From assembly GCA_963824415.1 (NCBI GenBank), contig CAWGPM010000014.1:62001-126000 (forward strand): a stretch of 64,000 bases of DNA, read 5' to 3'. Position 1 is the first letter of the stretch, and every line of letters starts with the position of its first letter. The notes under the pieces are model-generated. The model saw nothing but the letters and a program-made list of their open reading frames with translations, made no database searches and was not told the origin of the DNA. Positions 34,894 through 43,801 of the stretch are shown here, piece by piece. The position numbers were made by a program, and so were the translations under genes. This DNA is from JABDQA01 sp963824415. GTDB taxonomy: Bacteria > Desulfobacterota > Desulfobulbia > Desulfobulbales > Desulfocapsaceae.

Positions 34894-35232
34894 TCAATTT
34901 GCAGATTCTTCTTTTTCGATGATGGGAAGCCCGGCGCTTTTCCAGGCGCTTACCCCGCCATCGATTGCCCTGGTCTTGCTGAACCCTTCATCCCGGTAGT
35001 GTGCTGCCCGACCGGCAGCAGATCCTCCGCCGGGTCAGGCGCAATAAAAGATGATTTCCTTGTCTCGGTCTATGGTGGCCAGTTGCGCCTGAAATTGGCT
35101 CAGCGCAATTGCCCCCTCAAGCTGCACGTTGTAGAATTTTCGATCACTCTCATAGGCGCAGACCAGCAGAGCACTGCCATCAGCAGCGTGCTGGTGAGCC
35201 TCAGTGGCAGAGACAAGTGCTATATCGGACAT
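34894..35232 (-). CDS. Rhodanese-like protein with in-frame TGA, probable selenoprotein
   Basis: Starting at ATG 35232 behind GGAGG, translation gives MSDIALVSATEAHQHAADG..., then EIIFYCA followed by TGA (35037-35035), then PGGGSAAGRAAHYRDEGFSK and AIDGGVSAWKSAGLPI in the same frame, to a TGA at 34896-34894. Both sides of the internal TGA are classic rhodanese sequence: the active-site strand YCAC-P and the C-terminal GG-x-x-AW motif. Read as selenocysteine at position 66, the protein is 112 residues with a C-A-U-P active-site loop in place of CAC-P. A hairpin with a GGUCG loop lies 21 bases after the TGA. Rhodaneses move sulfane sulfur or selenium. No frameshift is needed, which argues against a pseudogene. 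Confidence 0.82.
35002..35020 (-). promoter_or_regulatory. Bacterial SECIS-type hairpin after the in-frame TGA
   Basis: On the minus strand, TGCTGCC (35020-35014) pairs perfectly with GGCAGCA (35008-35002) around the loop GGTCG (35013-35009). The stem starts 15 bases after TGA and the loop 21 bases after. A short stem with a GGU-containing apical loop at this distance is the arrangement of the E. coli fdhF SECIS, which SelB binds to decode UGA as selenocysteine. Confidence 0.78.
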
Positions 35233-35543
35233 GATTGACCTCCATGAAATCTGCTTTAGTTGCCTCATTGATTAAAGATGGACAGGACAGCTTCTCAGAT
35301 AAAAGCCTGCCTGGAGACAACAATAACCACAGCGTAGTGCACCGCAAGAGCCGTGCGCATTTGGGGCTAAAGAGTATGGGACCAAAGAGTGATAGCGGAT
35401 GGACGTCACTGATATTATAGTTTCCCCTTGCGGTGATTTTTCGCTCGGCCGGGCTTGAACCTCAACCGGCCGAGTCCGAAGGATCCAAGCCGAGGCCATA
35501 TATTTGTTGACGTTCAGCATAACCGTAGTGTTTGAGTGCCAAA
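35233..35543. promoter_or_regulatory. Divergent region between rhodanese and eight-gene operon
   Basis: No gene is seen in these 311 bases. CTCGGCCGG (35444-35452) pairs with CCGGCCGAG (35466-35474) as a 9-bp hairpin without T run, 70 bases before the first gene of the operon, possibly in its leader. Promoters for both directions should lie here, but I see no convincing boxes. Confidence 0.35.
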
Positions 35544-36389
35544 ATGAAGCCTTTCAGTAGCGCCCTTTTGTTTATCGTAATGAGCGGCATCGCAGTGCCC
35601 GGATGGACTGTTGCGGCAACTCAACCGGCTGAGTTGCTGCGCGACACCATTACCATGCTTGCCAGGGCCAGAGATTCGGTTATGCAGAGCCAAACCGAAG
35701 GTGTGAACAGCGGGGCAGCCCAGGGTGGGCAGGTATCTTCAGGCTATCAATACTCACGCGAAGACGTGCTGCTCTTTGTTTCCTATCTCGATGGTCGGAT
35801 ATACCAATCTTGCCGGGAACTGTATCAGCTTGCAGGTCCGGGCGGCCTGGAAGACCTCCCGTGTCCGGCAGGTGCCGGTGATCCGGCCGCTATCAGCAGG
35901 TTCGATCCGGTGCCTGAAGCCTCGGGCCAGACCAGTGGTGAAAAAGTGGCCGGCCTGGAAGGAGAACTTACCAAGGCGCTCGGGGAGTTTGACGAGATGC
36001 TTCTCAAGGAACAGGAACGTGTTGCCGCACATGTTCCCAGTCAGCGCGAGAGCGGCCGCATGACTGGTGGGGCGTCCTCTGAATCCGGGCAGGGGCAGCC
36101 GGGTGAGCCGTCAGTGGCCGGCGAACCGGCAGGTGGACCGGACCGCCCATCCGGGACTGAATCGACAGCGGATTCATCTACCGGCGTTGAAACATCAGCT
36201 GACGGCGGGGCAGGGAGCGGCCAACAGCAGAGCAGGCTGCCGCCCACATCCGGTTCCAGGGAGATAAGCCGCGATGATGATGACATCGTCGCCCGGCAGC
36301 TGCGGGAAGCGGCGGAACAGGAAACTGATCCCGAGATCAAGGCGAAATTGTGGGAAGAGTATAAAAAGTACAAAGAAGGTATCAAATGA
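35544..36389 (+). CDS. Exported hypothetical protein, first gene of the vWA/ExbB operon
   Basis: The ATG at 35544 (a TTG four codons upstream is in frame) gives a 281-residue protein with a signal peptide MKPFSSALLFIVMSGIAV, cleavage near TVAA. Residues ~60-110 hold SREDVLLFVSYLDGRIYQSCRELYQ and two Cys. Residues ~165-245 are a low-complexity Gly/Ser/Glu/Pro linker, and the C-terminus is a charged helix (ARQLREAAEQETDPEIKAK). I recognise no known family. Its stop overlaps the next start (ATGA), placing it in the operon, probably in the periplasm. Confidence 0.72.
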   Translation: MKPFSSALLFIVMSGIAVPGWTVAATQPAELLRDTITMLARARDSVMQSQTEGVNSGAAQGGQVSSGYQYSREDVLLFVSYLDGRIYQSCRELYQLAGPGGLEDLPCPAGAGDPAAISRFDPVPEASGQTSGEKVAGLEGELTKALGEFDEMLLKEQERVAAHVPSQRESGRMTGGASSESGQGQPGEPSVAGEPAGGPDRPSGTESTADSSTGVETSADGGAGSGQQQSRLPPTSGSREISRDDDDIVARQLREAAEQETDPEIKAKLWEEYKKYKEGIK

Positions 36390-37693
36390 TACGAACCATC
36401 AGAGCTCAGCGAAACGGTCTTTTTCAGGTGCAGCGACGCTATCGGGGGCTGCATCTGCTTGGTGCAGTCTGCCTGCTTCTGCTGCTGGTAAATGGTTGTG
36501 CCAGGCCGCCGGGGACCCAGGTGCCCGATCAGGTGGCAGCGCTGATACCCGGGCATGAGTTGAGCGATACCGAGCTGCTCAACGTCTCGATTGCGGTGTT
36601 CGATCCCGGCCAGTTGCCGGAGGATCCCAAAAAACGAAGCGGTCTGTCGGCTGAAATCAGGGAGGCGGAGTCGCGCTTTGCCCCGATCCACCTGAAACAC
36701 ACCCTGCAGCGCACCGGCTACTGGGGGGTGGTCAGGGTCGTTCCCGATAACGACATCGGCTCAGAGGTCCTGGTGCAGGGCCGTATCGAATACTCCGACG
36801 GCGAGCACACTGCGCTTAAAATCAAGGTCTCAGACGCCAGAAACGTCACCTGGTTTGAACACACCTACGCCGAGACCGCAAATGCAGAAGAACACCTCGG
36901 TGTCGAACGTGAAAAGCAGGATGTATTCCAGGATCTGTTCAATACCATTGTCAATGATATCGCCTTGTATCGCAACAGCCTGAGCCAGTCGGATATCGAT
37001 GAGATACGCCAGGTGGCCCTGCTCAAATACGCCAATACCATGGCTCCCGATGCATTCGGCTCGTATCTCGCTGCCACGCCGGAGGGCAGGGTTACCTTGC
37101 AGCGGCTGCCCGCGCAGGATGATCCGATGTTCCAGCGGGTCGAGGCAGTCAAGGTGCGCGACGACCTGCTCGTCGATACGATCAACGACTATTACGACAT
37201 GTATTATCAGGATCTCTGGGAGCCCTACTCGAACTGGCGCAAGTATCGTCAGGAGGAGGTTGCCACGCTGCGCAGGCTGGAGCGTAAGGCCCTGACCGAG
37301 CAGCTCCTGGGTATCACCGCGATCGTCGGAGCCATCGCGCTCGGCGTCGGTGGGGACTACGAGACCGCGGTGCGCACCCGGCCGATGCAGGACGTGCTGC
37401 TGGCCGGCGGAGCCTATGCGGTCTATCGCGGCCACCAGACCAGGCAGGAAAGCAAGATCAACAAGGACGCCATCGAGGAGCTTGGCACATCCTTTTCTTC
37501 CGAGGCTGAACCACTGACCGTGGAGGTGGAGGGGCAAACCATTCGGTTGACCGGATCGGCCGAGCAGCAGTATGCCCGCTGGCGCTCCATGTTGAAGCAG
37601 ATTTACGCCGAGGAAACGGGCCTGGTGGCCCCGTCTGAGATGACCTCCGAGGCCCCGCTCCTGTCTCCCGGTCCGGTTCAAGAGCAGCAATGA
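36386..37693 (+). CDS. Predicted lipoprotein of the vWA/ExbB operon
   Basis: The 435-residue protein has a basic N-terminus, a hydrophobic stretch and a lipobox LLVNGC near residue 38, so it is a predicted lipoprotein. The mature part begins with TELLNVSIAVFDPG, and contains a region reminiscent of envelope assembly lipoproteins (VVRVVPDNDIGSEVLVQGRI). Then follows a helical segment SQSDIDEIRQVALLKYAN. A glycine-rich hydrophobic stretch near residues 310-320 (LLGITAIVGAIALGVGG) may contact membrane. No family is recognised with confidence. It is coupled to both neighbours by 4-base overlaps. Confidence 0.75.
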   Translation: MIRTIRAQRNGLFQVQRRYRGLHLLGAVCLLLLLVNGCARPPGTQVPDQVAALIPGHELSDTELLNVSIAVFDPGQLPEDPKKRSGLSAEIREAESRFAPIHLKHTLQRTGYWGVVRVVPDNDIGSEVLVQGRIEYSDGEHTALKIKVSDARNVTWFEHTYAETANAEEHLGVEREKQDVFQDLFNTIVNDIALYRNSLSQSDIDEIRQVALLKYANTMAPDAFGSYLAATPEGRVTLQRLPAQDDPMFQRVEAVKVRDDLLVDTINDYYDMYYQDLWEPYSNWRKYRQEEVATLRRLERKALTEQLLGITAIVGAIALGVGGDYETAVRTRPMQDVLLAGGAYAVYRGHQTRQESKINKDAIEELGTSFSSEAEPLTVEVEGQTIRLTGSAEQQYARWRSMLKQIYAEETGLVAPSEMTSEAPLLSPGPVQEQQ

Positions 37694-39228
37694 CAACACC
37701 CGACTCAAACGCACAAAACCAGCAGATCAAGGCTCGACTCTCACCCCCGGATGCAAGTCCTGCGGGGGCTGAGGCAGGGAGTCGGCACAATGGCCCCCTG
37801 CTTGCTCTGATCGGATTTGTCGTGCTTCTTTTTGCTGCCGCAGCAGTGCTGTTTCTGCTTCCTCAAAAGCAGATGCAGCCCATGGAGCAATCAACTGCAG
37901 AGGTGGAGAAGCCTGCCGAAATTGAGCCTGATGCGCAGCAGGCGCCGGTGCTTGACAAAGATGGTGCAGCCACGTCCGATCAGGCTGAGCAGAAGGACCT
38001 TGCAGAAGTGCAGCTGGCCCGGGAAACTGCCGTCTCCCTGAAGATAGAGGCCGAGTCCCAGGCAGTCGAGTTGTGGGGCGGGGAGTTCTTTCGGGCAGCC
38101 ATGCAGAACATGGCAGATGCAGACCAAGCCCTTGCCCGGCAGGATCAGGTAACGGCGACCGAGCTCTATAACCAGGTTTCAGCAGAACTCCGGCTGCTGC
38201 TCGAGTCCCGGCAGCAGATTTACCTGGCCTCACTTGAAGCCGGTGGGCTTGCTCTGAGCCAGGAAAACGGGCAGGAGGCGATGGAGTTCTTTCAGCGCGC
38301 ACTGGCAATCGAGCCTGCCAGCGAGGCCGCTCGAAACGGCCTGAGCAGAGCTCAAACGATCGAGGCCGCTGCAGCCCTCTACCGGGAGGCACTGAGCCTG
38401 GAAGAATCGGGGGATCTGGATAAAGCGCTGAGCAAGCTCGATGAGCTGCTGGAGCTTGACACCGCTTATATCCAGGGGCGGCAGGCACGCGCAAGGGTGC
38501 AGGCCCAATTGGCTGAACAGCGCTTTGCCGAAGAATTGCGCGCCTTTTATACGGCCCTCGATCAGGGTGACCTGCGAGCTGCGGAAAAACACTTTGAAGC
38601 GCTCAAGAAACGAGGGATCAATCCGGAGCAGATCGAACTGGCGGAAAAAGCGCTGGCTGAAAAGCAGGAACAGGCCTTTATTGCCTCCCAGAGAAAACGG
38701 GCCGAAGAGCTGAGCAGGGCCGAGCAATGGCAGCAGGCCTTGGCGGTCTATGACAAAATACTCGCAGCAGTTCCCGACGCACTTTTTGCGCTCACCGGTA
38801 AAACCGAGGCGGCAAAGCGGGCCGAGCTCGATACTACCCTGGCTGAGACCATCAACAGAGCGGAGCGCCTCCAGGATGACCGTCAGCGCGATGCCGCCTT
38901 GAAACTGCTGAATTATGCCAGGCAGATGAGCCCGCCTGGGCAGCGGCTTGATAAGCAAATTGAAGCGCTTGAAACGCTGATCGAGCAAGCCTCAAGAAGG
39001 ATTGCCGTCACCTTTGAGTCCGACAATGAAACCGAAGTCAGCATTTACCATGTGGGCCGTCTTGGCAGTTTCGTCTCGAAACAGATCGAGCTTAAACCGG
39101 GAACCTATACGGTTGTGGGCAGCAGAATCGGTTTCCGTGATGTCAGAAAAGTCATAACCGTCGATGCCGGCAGTGCTAAAGAAGGCCAGGAAAATCGTTT
39201 TGCAATCAGGTGCGAGGAGCCAATTTGA
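37690..39228 (+). CDS. Membrane-anchored TPR-rich protein with PEGA-like C-terminus
   Basis: The 512-residue protein has a cytoplasmic N-terminus and one membrane helix (LLALIGFVVLLFAAAAVLFLL, residues ~37-57). A long helical region of tetratricopeptide-like repeats follows, with two clear ones: ALSQENGQEAMEFFQRALAI and ALSLEESGDLDKALSKLDEL. The last ~75 residues (VTFESDNETEVSIYHVG, then KPGTYTVVGSRIGFRDV) resemble a PEGA-type beta domain. It is probably a periplasmic scaffold held in the inner membrane. It overlaps both adjacent genes. Confidence 0.78.
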   Translation: MTTPDSNAQNQQIKARLSPPDASPAGAEAGSRHNGPLLALIGFVVLLFAAAAVLFLLPQKQMQPMEQSTAEVEKPAEIEPDAQQAPVLDKDGAATSDQAEQKDLAEVQLARETAVSLKIEAESQAVELWGGEFFRAAMQNMADADQALARQDQVTATELYNQVSAELRLLLESRQQIYLASLEAGGLALSQENGQEAMEFFQRALAIEPASEAARNGLSRAQTIEAAAALYREALSLEESGDLDKALSKLDELLELDTAYIQGRQARARVQAQLAEQRFAEELRAFYTALDQGDLRAAEKHFEALKKRGINPEQIELAEKALAEKQEQAFIASQRKRAEELSRAEQWQQALAVYDKILAAVPDALFALTGKTEAAKRAELDTTLAETINRAERLQDDRQRDAALKLLNYARQMSPPGQRLDKQIEALETLIEQASRRIAVTFESDNETEVSIYHVGRLGSFVSKQIELKPGTYTVVGSRIGFRDVRKVITVDAGSAKEGQENRFAIRCEEPI

Positions 39229-41651
39229 AACGATTTATCACGGTCAAGCTGATTGACGGCTCGGAGCGTCATTTCACCGAGACGGATCTGCCGCTGAGCG
39301 TCGGTGCCGGTTCCGATTGCCAGATCGAGCTGCCCGGCTGCGACGAGACCGCCGCTTATATCGGTGAGTCGCAGGGGCATCTGTTTATTCAGGTGGCCGC
39401 TGACAAGCGCTTGCCGCTCTTTCACAACGACCGTTTACTGTCAGACTCGGTCTGGCTTAAAGCCCATGACCGGCTCAGCAGTGAATCAGCGCAGGTGGTT
39501 TATGGCCTCAGCGGAGATCGCGCGTCGTTTTCGGTGTCGGCCCTGCAGAATCAGCCGGATGCGCCGCCGCTTTCGCCGCCGCAGGCACCCCCGCCGGAAT
39601 CAGTAAACAACGGCAACCTGGGCGGGGAAATACCGATTGCGCTTGGCGCAACAAAGGCGGCCACGCGCACACGAAAATTTGTTCTGGCACTGCTTGGTCT
39701 CGTTTTTTTACTGCTTGGCTGTGGTCTCGTGTTCGTATTGACGGCCCGGCCCCTCGAGCTGCAGATAGAGCCGGAGCCTGATTCCGTATCGGTTTCGGGG
39801 CTGATTCCCGCGCTGCGTATCGGCAGTCGCTACCTGATGCTGCCCGGTACCTACACGCTCGAGGTCACCAAGGCGGGTTACTCAGATTATGAAGGCCAGG
39901 TCGCGGTCAATAAGACATCGGACAACCGGCTGTCGGTCGAGCTCAAAAAGCTGCCGGGTATTCTGAAACTAAGGCTGACGCCGGCCGCTGGGGTGAGCAT
40001 CCACTCTGATGACGGATTGCTTGGCATTACGCCGCCTGACACGCTTGAGATTTCACCCGGAAGCCACCGGCTCACCCTCAGCAAAGATCGTTACCAGGCT
40101 TTCACTACCGAGATTAATATCGAAGGAGAGGGCAAGACGCAGCATCTCGAGGTCGAGCTGCTGCCGGATTGGGCCGATATCACCGTTGTTACGGAGCCGC
40201 CCGGGGCGCAGCTGCTGGTTGATGACACCGACTCCGGCCAAACGCCGACAACCCTGCAACTGCTCAGCGGCAAGCATCGTTTGATGCTCAAAAAAGAATT
40301 GTATGGTGATAAGGAGCAGACCATCGAGGTGCAGGCGGGCGCCGAGCAAAGCATTGCTGTCAAACTCGAACTTCTGCCCGGCAGACTCGCCGTTACGAGC
40401 ATTCCTTCCGGAGCCGCGGTCAAGGCCGATGGGCAATATCGCGGTGCAACTCCTGTGGAACTGGAGCTGCCCTCCGGTATCGGGCATCGGATTGAACTCT
40501 CCGCACCGGGGTATGTGGCCGCGCAGCGTCAGGTTGAACTGTCACCGGGGCAGACGCAGGAGCTGGCGCTTGAACTGGCTCAGGAACGGGGCGATATCTA
40601 TCTCAGTGTCACCCCTCCGGATGCGCAGCTCGCCTTGAACGGCAAGCAAATCGACACGGTCCAGGGCCGGCTGAGTCTGCCGGCAGCGCCCCAGAAACTG
40701 GTTGTCACTGCGCCCGGTTACCGCAGCGTCACCCGAACCTTCACGCCAAAGCCCGGATTCAGCCAGCAGATCTCGATCGATCTGGAACCTGAACAATCGG
40801 CACCGGTCACTCAACCGTCGGTTGCACAGCTTCCATTGCCAGCCGGTTCTTCTGCCGGTACGTTGATTCTGATCCAGCCGCAGCCCTTTTCGATGGGGGC
40901 TCCGCGCCGCGAACCGGGCCGGCGGGCCAACGAGCGCGAGCGGCAGGTGAATATGACCAGGCCGTTTCTGCTTGGTGAAAAACTTGTCACCAATCGTGAG
41001 TTCAGGATGTTCGACCTCACCCATGATTCAGGTGCCTTTGGCAGCTTTTCGCTGAACGGCGATGAGCAGCCGGTGGTCAACGTTTCATGGGAGGAGGCGG
41101 TGGCCTATCTGAACTGGCTCAGCGAAAAAGACAAACTCAAGCCGTTTTATATCAAGCAGGGCGAGGGCTATGCCGCAGGCCCTGAGGCGACCAATGGCTA
41201 CCGGCTGCCGAGCGAAGCTGAGTGGGCCTACAGTGCCCGCCGCTTTAAGAATTCCACTATGCAGCGCTACCCCTGGCCCGGTGGGTTCCCGCCGAACTCG
41301 GTGGCGGCCAACCTGGCCGACGAGTCGGCCAGGACCATCCTGCCCATGGTAATCGAAGGCTACAACGACGGCTACCCGGTCAGCTCCCCAGTCGGTTCCT
41401 TTCCAGCCAACCCAGGAGGGTTTTACGATATGGGAGGAAATGTTTCCGAATGGTGTCACGACTGGTACTCTGCCTATACCGGCAAGCTCGACGACCGGGC
41501 CGATCCGCTTGGCCCGGCAACCGGCACCCATCGGGTCATCCGGGGCTCCAGTTTCAAGGATGGCTCGGTAGCCGAGACCCGGCTGAGCTACCGTGGCTAT
41601 CACCGGGAAGCCAGAAATAATGTCGGTTTCAGAATAGCGAGGTATCCATGA
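39225..41651 (+). CDS. PEGA-repeat protein with C-terminal SUMF1/FGE-like domain
   Basis: The likely start is TTG 39225, which overlaps the preceding stop (TTGA) and follows GAGGAG; GTG at 39210 is the alternative. The 808-residue product has an N-terminal FHA-like beta region (LSVGAGSDCQIEL) and one membrane helix (~residues 150-172). About five PEGA repeats follow to residue ~550 (for example GQTPTTLQLLSGKHRLML and GATPVELELPSG). The C-terminal formylglycine-generating-enzyme-like domain has VVNVSWEEAVAYLNWL, GYRLPSEAEWAYSAR, MGGNVSEWCHDWY and RVIRGSSF. The catalytic Cys pair of true FGE is absent after RGSSF, so it is more likely a binding domain than an enzyme. PEGA and SUMF1 parts would be periplasmic. 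Confidence 0.88.
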   Translation: MKRFITVKLIDGSERHFTETDLPLSVGAGSDCQIELPGCDETAAYIGESQGHLFIQVAADKRLPLFHNDRLLSDSVWLKAHDRLSSESAQVVYGLSGDRASFSVSALQNQPDAPPLSPPQAPPPESVNNGNLGGEIPIALGATKAATRTRKFVLALLGLVFLLLGCGLVFVLTARPLELQIEPEPDSVSVSGLIPALRIGSRYLMLPGTYTLEVTKAGYSDYEGQVAVNKTSDNRLSVELKKLPGILKLRLTPAAGVSIHSDDGLLGITPPDTLEISPGSHRLTLSKDRYQAFTTEINIEGEGKTQHLEVELLPDWADITVVTEPPGAQLLVDDTDSGQTPTTLQLLSGKHRLMLKKELYGDKEQTIEVQAGAEQSIAVKLELLPGRLAVTSIPSGAAVKADGQYRGATPVELELPSGIGHRIELSAPGYVAAQRQVELSPGQTQELALELAQERGDIYLSVTPPDAQLALNGKQIDTVQGRLSLPAAPQKLVVTAPGYRSVTRTFTPKPGFSQQISIDLEPEQSAPVTQPSVAQLPLPAGSSAGTLILIQPQPFSMGAPRREPGRRANERERQVNMTRPFLLGEKLVTNREFRMFDLTHDSGAFGSFSLNGDEQPVVNVSWEEAVAYLNWLSEKDKLKPFYIKQGEGYAAGPEATNGYRLPSEAEWAYSARRFKNSTMQRYPWPGGFPPNSVAANLADESARTILPMVIEGYNDGYPVSSPVGSFPANPGGFYDMGGNVSEWCHDWYSAYTGKLDDRADPLGPATGTHRVIRGSSFKDGSVAETRLSYRGYHREARNNVGFRIARYP

Positions 41652-41869
41652 TACGTTCTGCACTGCTATTGATCCTGCTGCTCTGCAGCAGCGGACTTCA
41701 GGCCCAGGAACAGCCCGAGCCGGCTGAGCCTCAGCCGGCCGGTCCCGTTGTTCAGGAGCCGGCAGCGCAGGAACCTGCTCCGCCGAAAGCACCGGGCTGG
41801 CCGCTTCCGTTTCAGCCAAGCGAGCAGGTCGGGGCCGATTCGCAAATTTCATTTCCAACCGATATCTGA
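41648..41869 (+). CDS. Small exported Pro/Glu-rich protein
   Basis: A 73-residue product with a signal peptide MIRSALLLILLLCSSGLQA and a mature part rich in Pro, Ala, Glu and Gln (EPAEPQPAGP), ending QVGADSQISFPTDI. It overlaps the preceding stop by 4 bases and ends 8 bases before the ExbB-like gene, so it is clearly embedded in the operon. Its size and composition suggest a small periplasmic linker or accessory peptide. Nothing else can be said about function. Confidence 0.7.
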   Translation: MIRSALLLILLLCSSGLQAQEQPEPAEPQPAGPVVQEPAAQEPAPPKAPGWPLPFQPSEQVGADSQISFPTDI

Positions 41870-41877
41870 GAGGTGCC

Positions 41878-42687
41878 ATGCCCAGACAACAACTGCCGGT
41901 CCAGCTGATTTACCAGATCTTCACCTTGTTGATTTCCTTCATTATCGTGCATGGCGCCTATGTCACCGTGATCCGGCCGCAGGCTGAGCGCTTCATTGCC
42001 TATGAGCAGCAGCAGGTGACAGAAGACCCGAACTATGTCCAGCAGAGAAATTTTTATGTCGTGATCAAGGACTATGAGCAGGAGGCCTGTTTTATCCTGA
42101 TGCTCTGGGCTATCGCCATTCTCGGGTGGAAAGCTGTGTCCGGCTACCGGCAGAAGCAGCTCCTTGACACCGATATCCTGCAGTTGCCGCCGACCCTGCC
42201 GATCGGTCCCGAAGATACCCGGGGCCTGCTCGAACACCTGGCCTCGTTTAAGCCGCCGATTTCGAACTATTTACCGGTGCGGGCACTGCGCCTCGGTATT
42301 CAGCGGTTCGGGGTCACCGGCAATGTTCAAGATACCGCAACGGCGGTGCGCGACCTCTGTGAATCGGAGGCGGAGCGGCAGGAGTCCGAGCTGTCGATCA
42401 TCAGATATATCGCCTGGGCGATCCCGTCGGTCGGCTTCATCGGTACCGTGCGCGGTATCGGCGCCGCCCTTGCCCAGGCGAACCGGGCGGTGGAAGGCGA
42501 TATCACCGGGGTGACCCAGAGCCTCGGCGTGGCCTTCAACTCAACCTTTATCGCGCTGGTAATCTCAATCGTATTGATGTTTTTTATCCATCAGGTGCAG
42601 CTCTTTCAGGAGCGCATCGTGCTGGACAGTGAATCCTACTGCAACGACAATCTGATCAATCGACTGCGCACCGGGCCGCTGCGCTGA
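41878..42687 (+). CDS. MotA/TolQ/ExbB-family proton channel subunit
   Basis: The 269-residue protein has four membrane helices at about residues 8-29, 68-86, 160-183 and 203-226. Helices 3 and 4 carry the family motifs: IPSVGFIGTVRGIGAALAQA (GxxGTVxG) and LGVAFNSTFIALVISIVLMF with the polar Thr that lines the ion path. Members form a pentamer around a dimer of ExbD/TolR/MotB helices and use the proton or sodium gradient to drive periplasmic work. The expected partner genes follow directly, but encode vWA proteins. GAGAGGTGCC is the ribosome site. Confidence 0.9.
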   Translation: MPRQQLPVQLIYQIFTLLISFIIVHGAYVTVIRPQAERFIAYEQQQVTEDPNYVQQRNFYVVIKDYEQEACFILMLWAIAILGWKAVSGYRQKQLLDTDILQLPPTLPIGPEDTRGLLEHLASFKPPISNYLPVRALRLGIQRFGVTGNVQDTATAVRDLCESEAERQESELSIIRYIAWAIPSVGFIGTVRGIGAALAQANRAVEGDITGVTQSLGVAFNSTFIALVISIVLMFFIHQVQLFQERIVLDSESYCNDNLINRLRTGPLR

Positions 42688-42694
42688 GGCGACA

Positions 42695-43801
42695 ATGGCC
42701 ACCTCTTCACGCCGGAACATATCGACCTTCAGCCTCTCCTTTCTGGATATCATGTTCTGCGGCTTCGGGGCGGTGGTTCTGCTGGTTCTGCTGATCAGCT
42801 CCCAGAGTCGGAGCAGCCGTGAGCAGACGCTTGCAGAACTGCGCAGTGAGCTGAGCGAACAGGAGTTGGAATTTCGCCTCACCTCCGAGCAGGTGCAGCG
42901 CCAGCGTGGCGAGCGTGGTGCCGTCGAGCAGCGTGTCGAGCAACTGAACAGCGAAATCGAATCAACCGCCGCCAGGCTGCAGCAGGCCAGGCAGGCCGGC
43001 GAGGCCGCAACCTCCAGGCAGGATGAAAGACAGCGGATAGCTGAGCTGCAGCAGGAGCTGAAAAATCTTGAACAGCAGAACCGGGAACTGGCCAGACAGG
43101 CAGAGGCGGCAGCGCTCGAGGCACGGCAGGGCCGCCAGGTCAGGGCCTTTGTCGGTAAGGGCAACCGCCAATATCTCACCGGTCTGAAGCTCGATGGCAA
43201 GCGGGTCCTGGTTCTGGTCGATTCCTCCGCTTCGATGCTGGACAGGAAAATTGTCGATATCGTCCGGCGCAAGGTGCTTGGTGCAGATGCCCGTCGCCAG
43301 GCGCCGAAATGGCAGAAGGCTCTGGCGACGGTGGAGTGGCTGATTGCCAATCTTGCACCACAAAGCTCGATTCAGCTTGCTCATTTCAACACTTCGGCCT
43401 CCATGCTGGGCGGTGAAAAAGGTAAGGGATGGATACCGGTCACCGATTTTGACAAAATCGATGCACTGCTCTCCGAGCTCAAGCAGGTTGCGCCGCTGGG
43501 CGGCACCAACCTGGAAGATCCGTTTCTCAAGGCCCGCACGCTTACCCCGCAGCCGGACAATATCGTGCTGATCACCGACGGTCTGCCGACCCAGTCCAAA
43601 CAGTCCCGGCGAAGTTCCACCATCGACGGGGCTGCCCGCGTCAAGCTCTATGAGCGGGCGATTAAAAACCTGCCGGCTGGGGTGCCGGTCAATACTGTTT
43701 TATTTCCAATCGAAGGCGACCCACTGGCTGCTGCACTCTACTGGAAACTGGCGGTGGACAGCGGCGGCTCCTTTTTTACCCCTACCAGAGACTGGCCATG
43801 A
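42695..43801 (+). CDS. Membrane-anchored coiled-coil vWA protein with ExbD-like helix (first of two)
   Basis: The 368-residue protein has one N-terminal membrane helix (FSLSFLDIMFCGFGAVVLL) with an Asp at position 18 near its start. This resembles the FIDVML segment of ExbD and LLDVLL of TolR, where the Asp is the ion-binding residue. A long coiled coil occupies residues ~40-150. Residues ~170-368 form a von Willebrand A domain with a complete metal site: VLVDSSASM, LGGTNLEDPF and LITDGLPT. It starts 7 bases after the ExbB-like gene and overlaps the next gene by 4 bases. The vWA domain should be periplasmic. Confidence 0.88.
   Translation: MATSSRRNISTFSLSFLDIMFCGFGAVVLLVLLISSQSRSSREQTLAELRSELSEQELEFRLTSEQVQRQRGERGAVEQRVEQLNSEIESTAARLQQARQAGEAATSRQDERQRIAELQQELKNLEQQNRELARQAEAAALEARQGRQVRAFVGKGNRQYLTGLKLDGKRVLVLVDSSASMLDRKIVDIVRRKVLGADARRQAPKWQKALATVEWLIANLAPQSSIQLAHFNTSASMLGGEKGKGWIPVTDFDKIDALLSELKQVAPLGGTNLEDPFLKARTLTPQPDNIVLITDGLPTQSKQSRRSSTIDGAARVKLYERAIKNLPAGVPVNTVLFPIEGDPLAAALYWKLAVDSGGSFFTPTRDWP

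Noticed and set aside
34894..35037. Interpretation of the rhodanese as a nonsense-mutated pseudogene
   Set aside because: The frame is intact on both sides, the TGA is at the active-site position, and a SECIS-type hairpin follows at the right distance.
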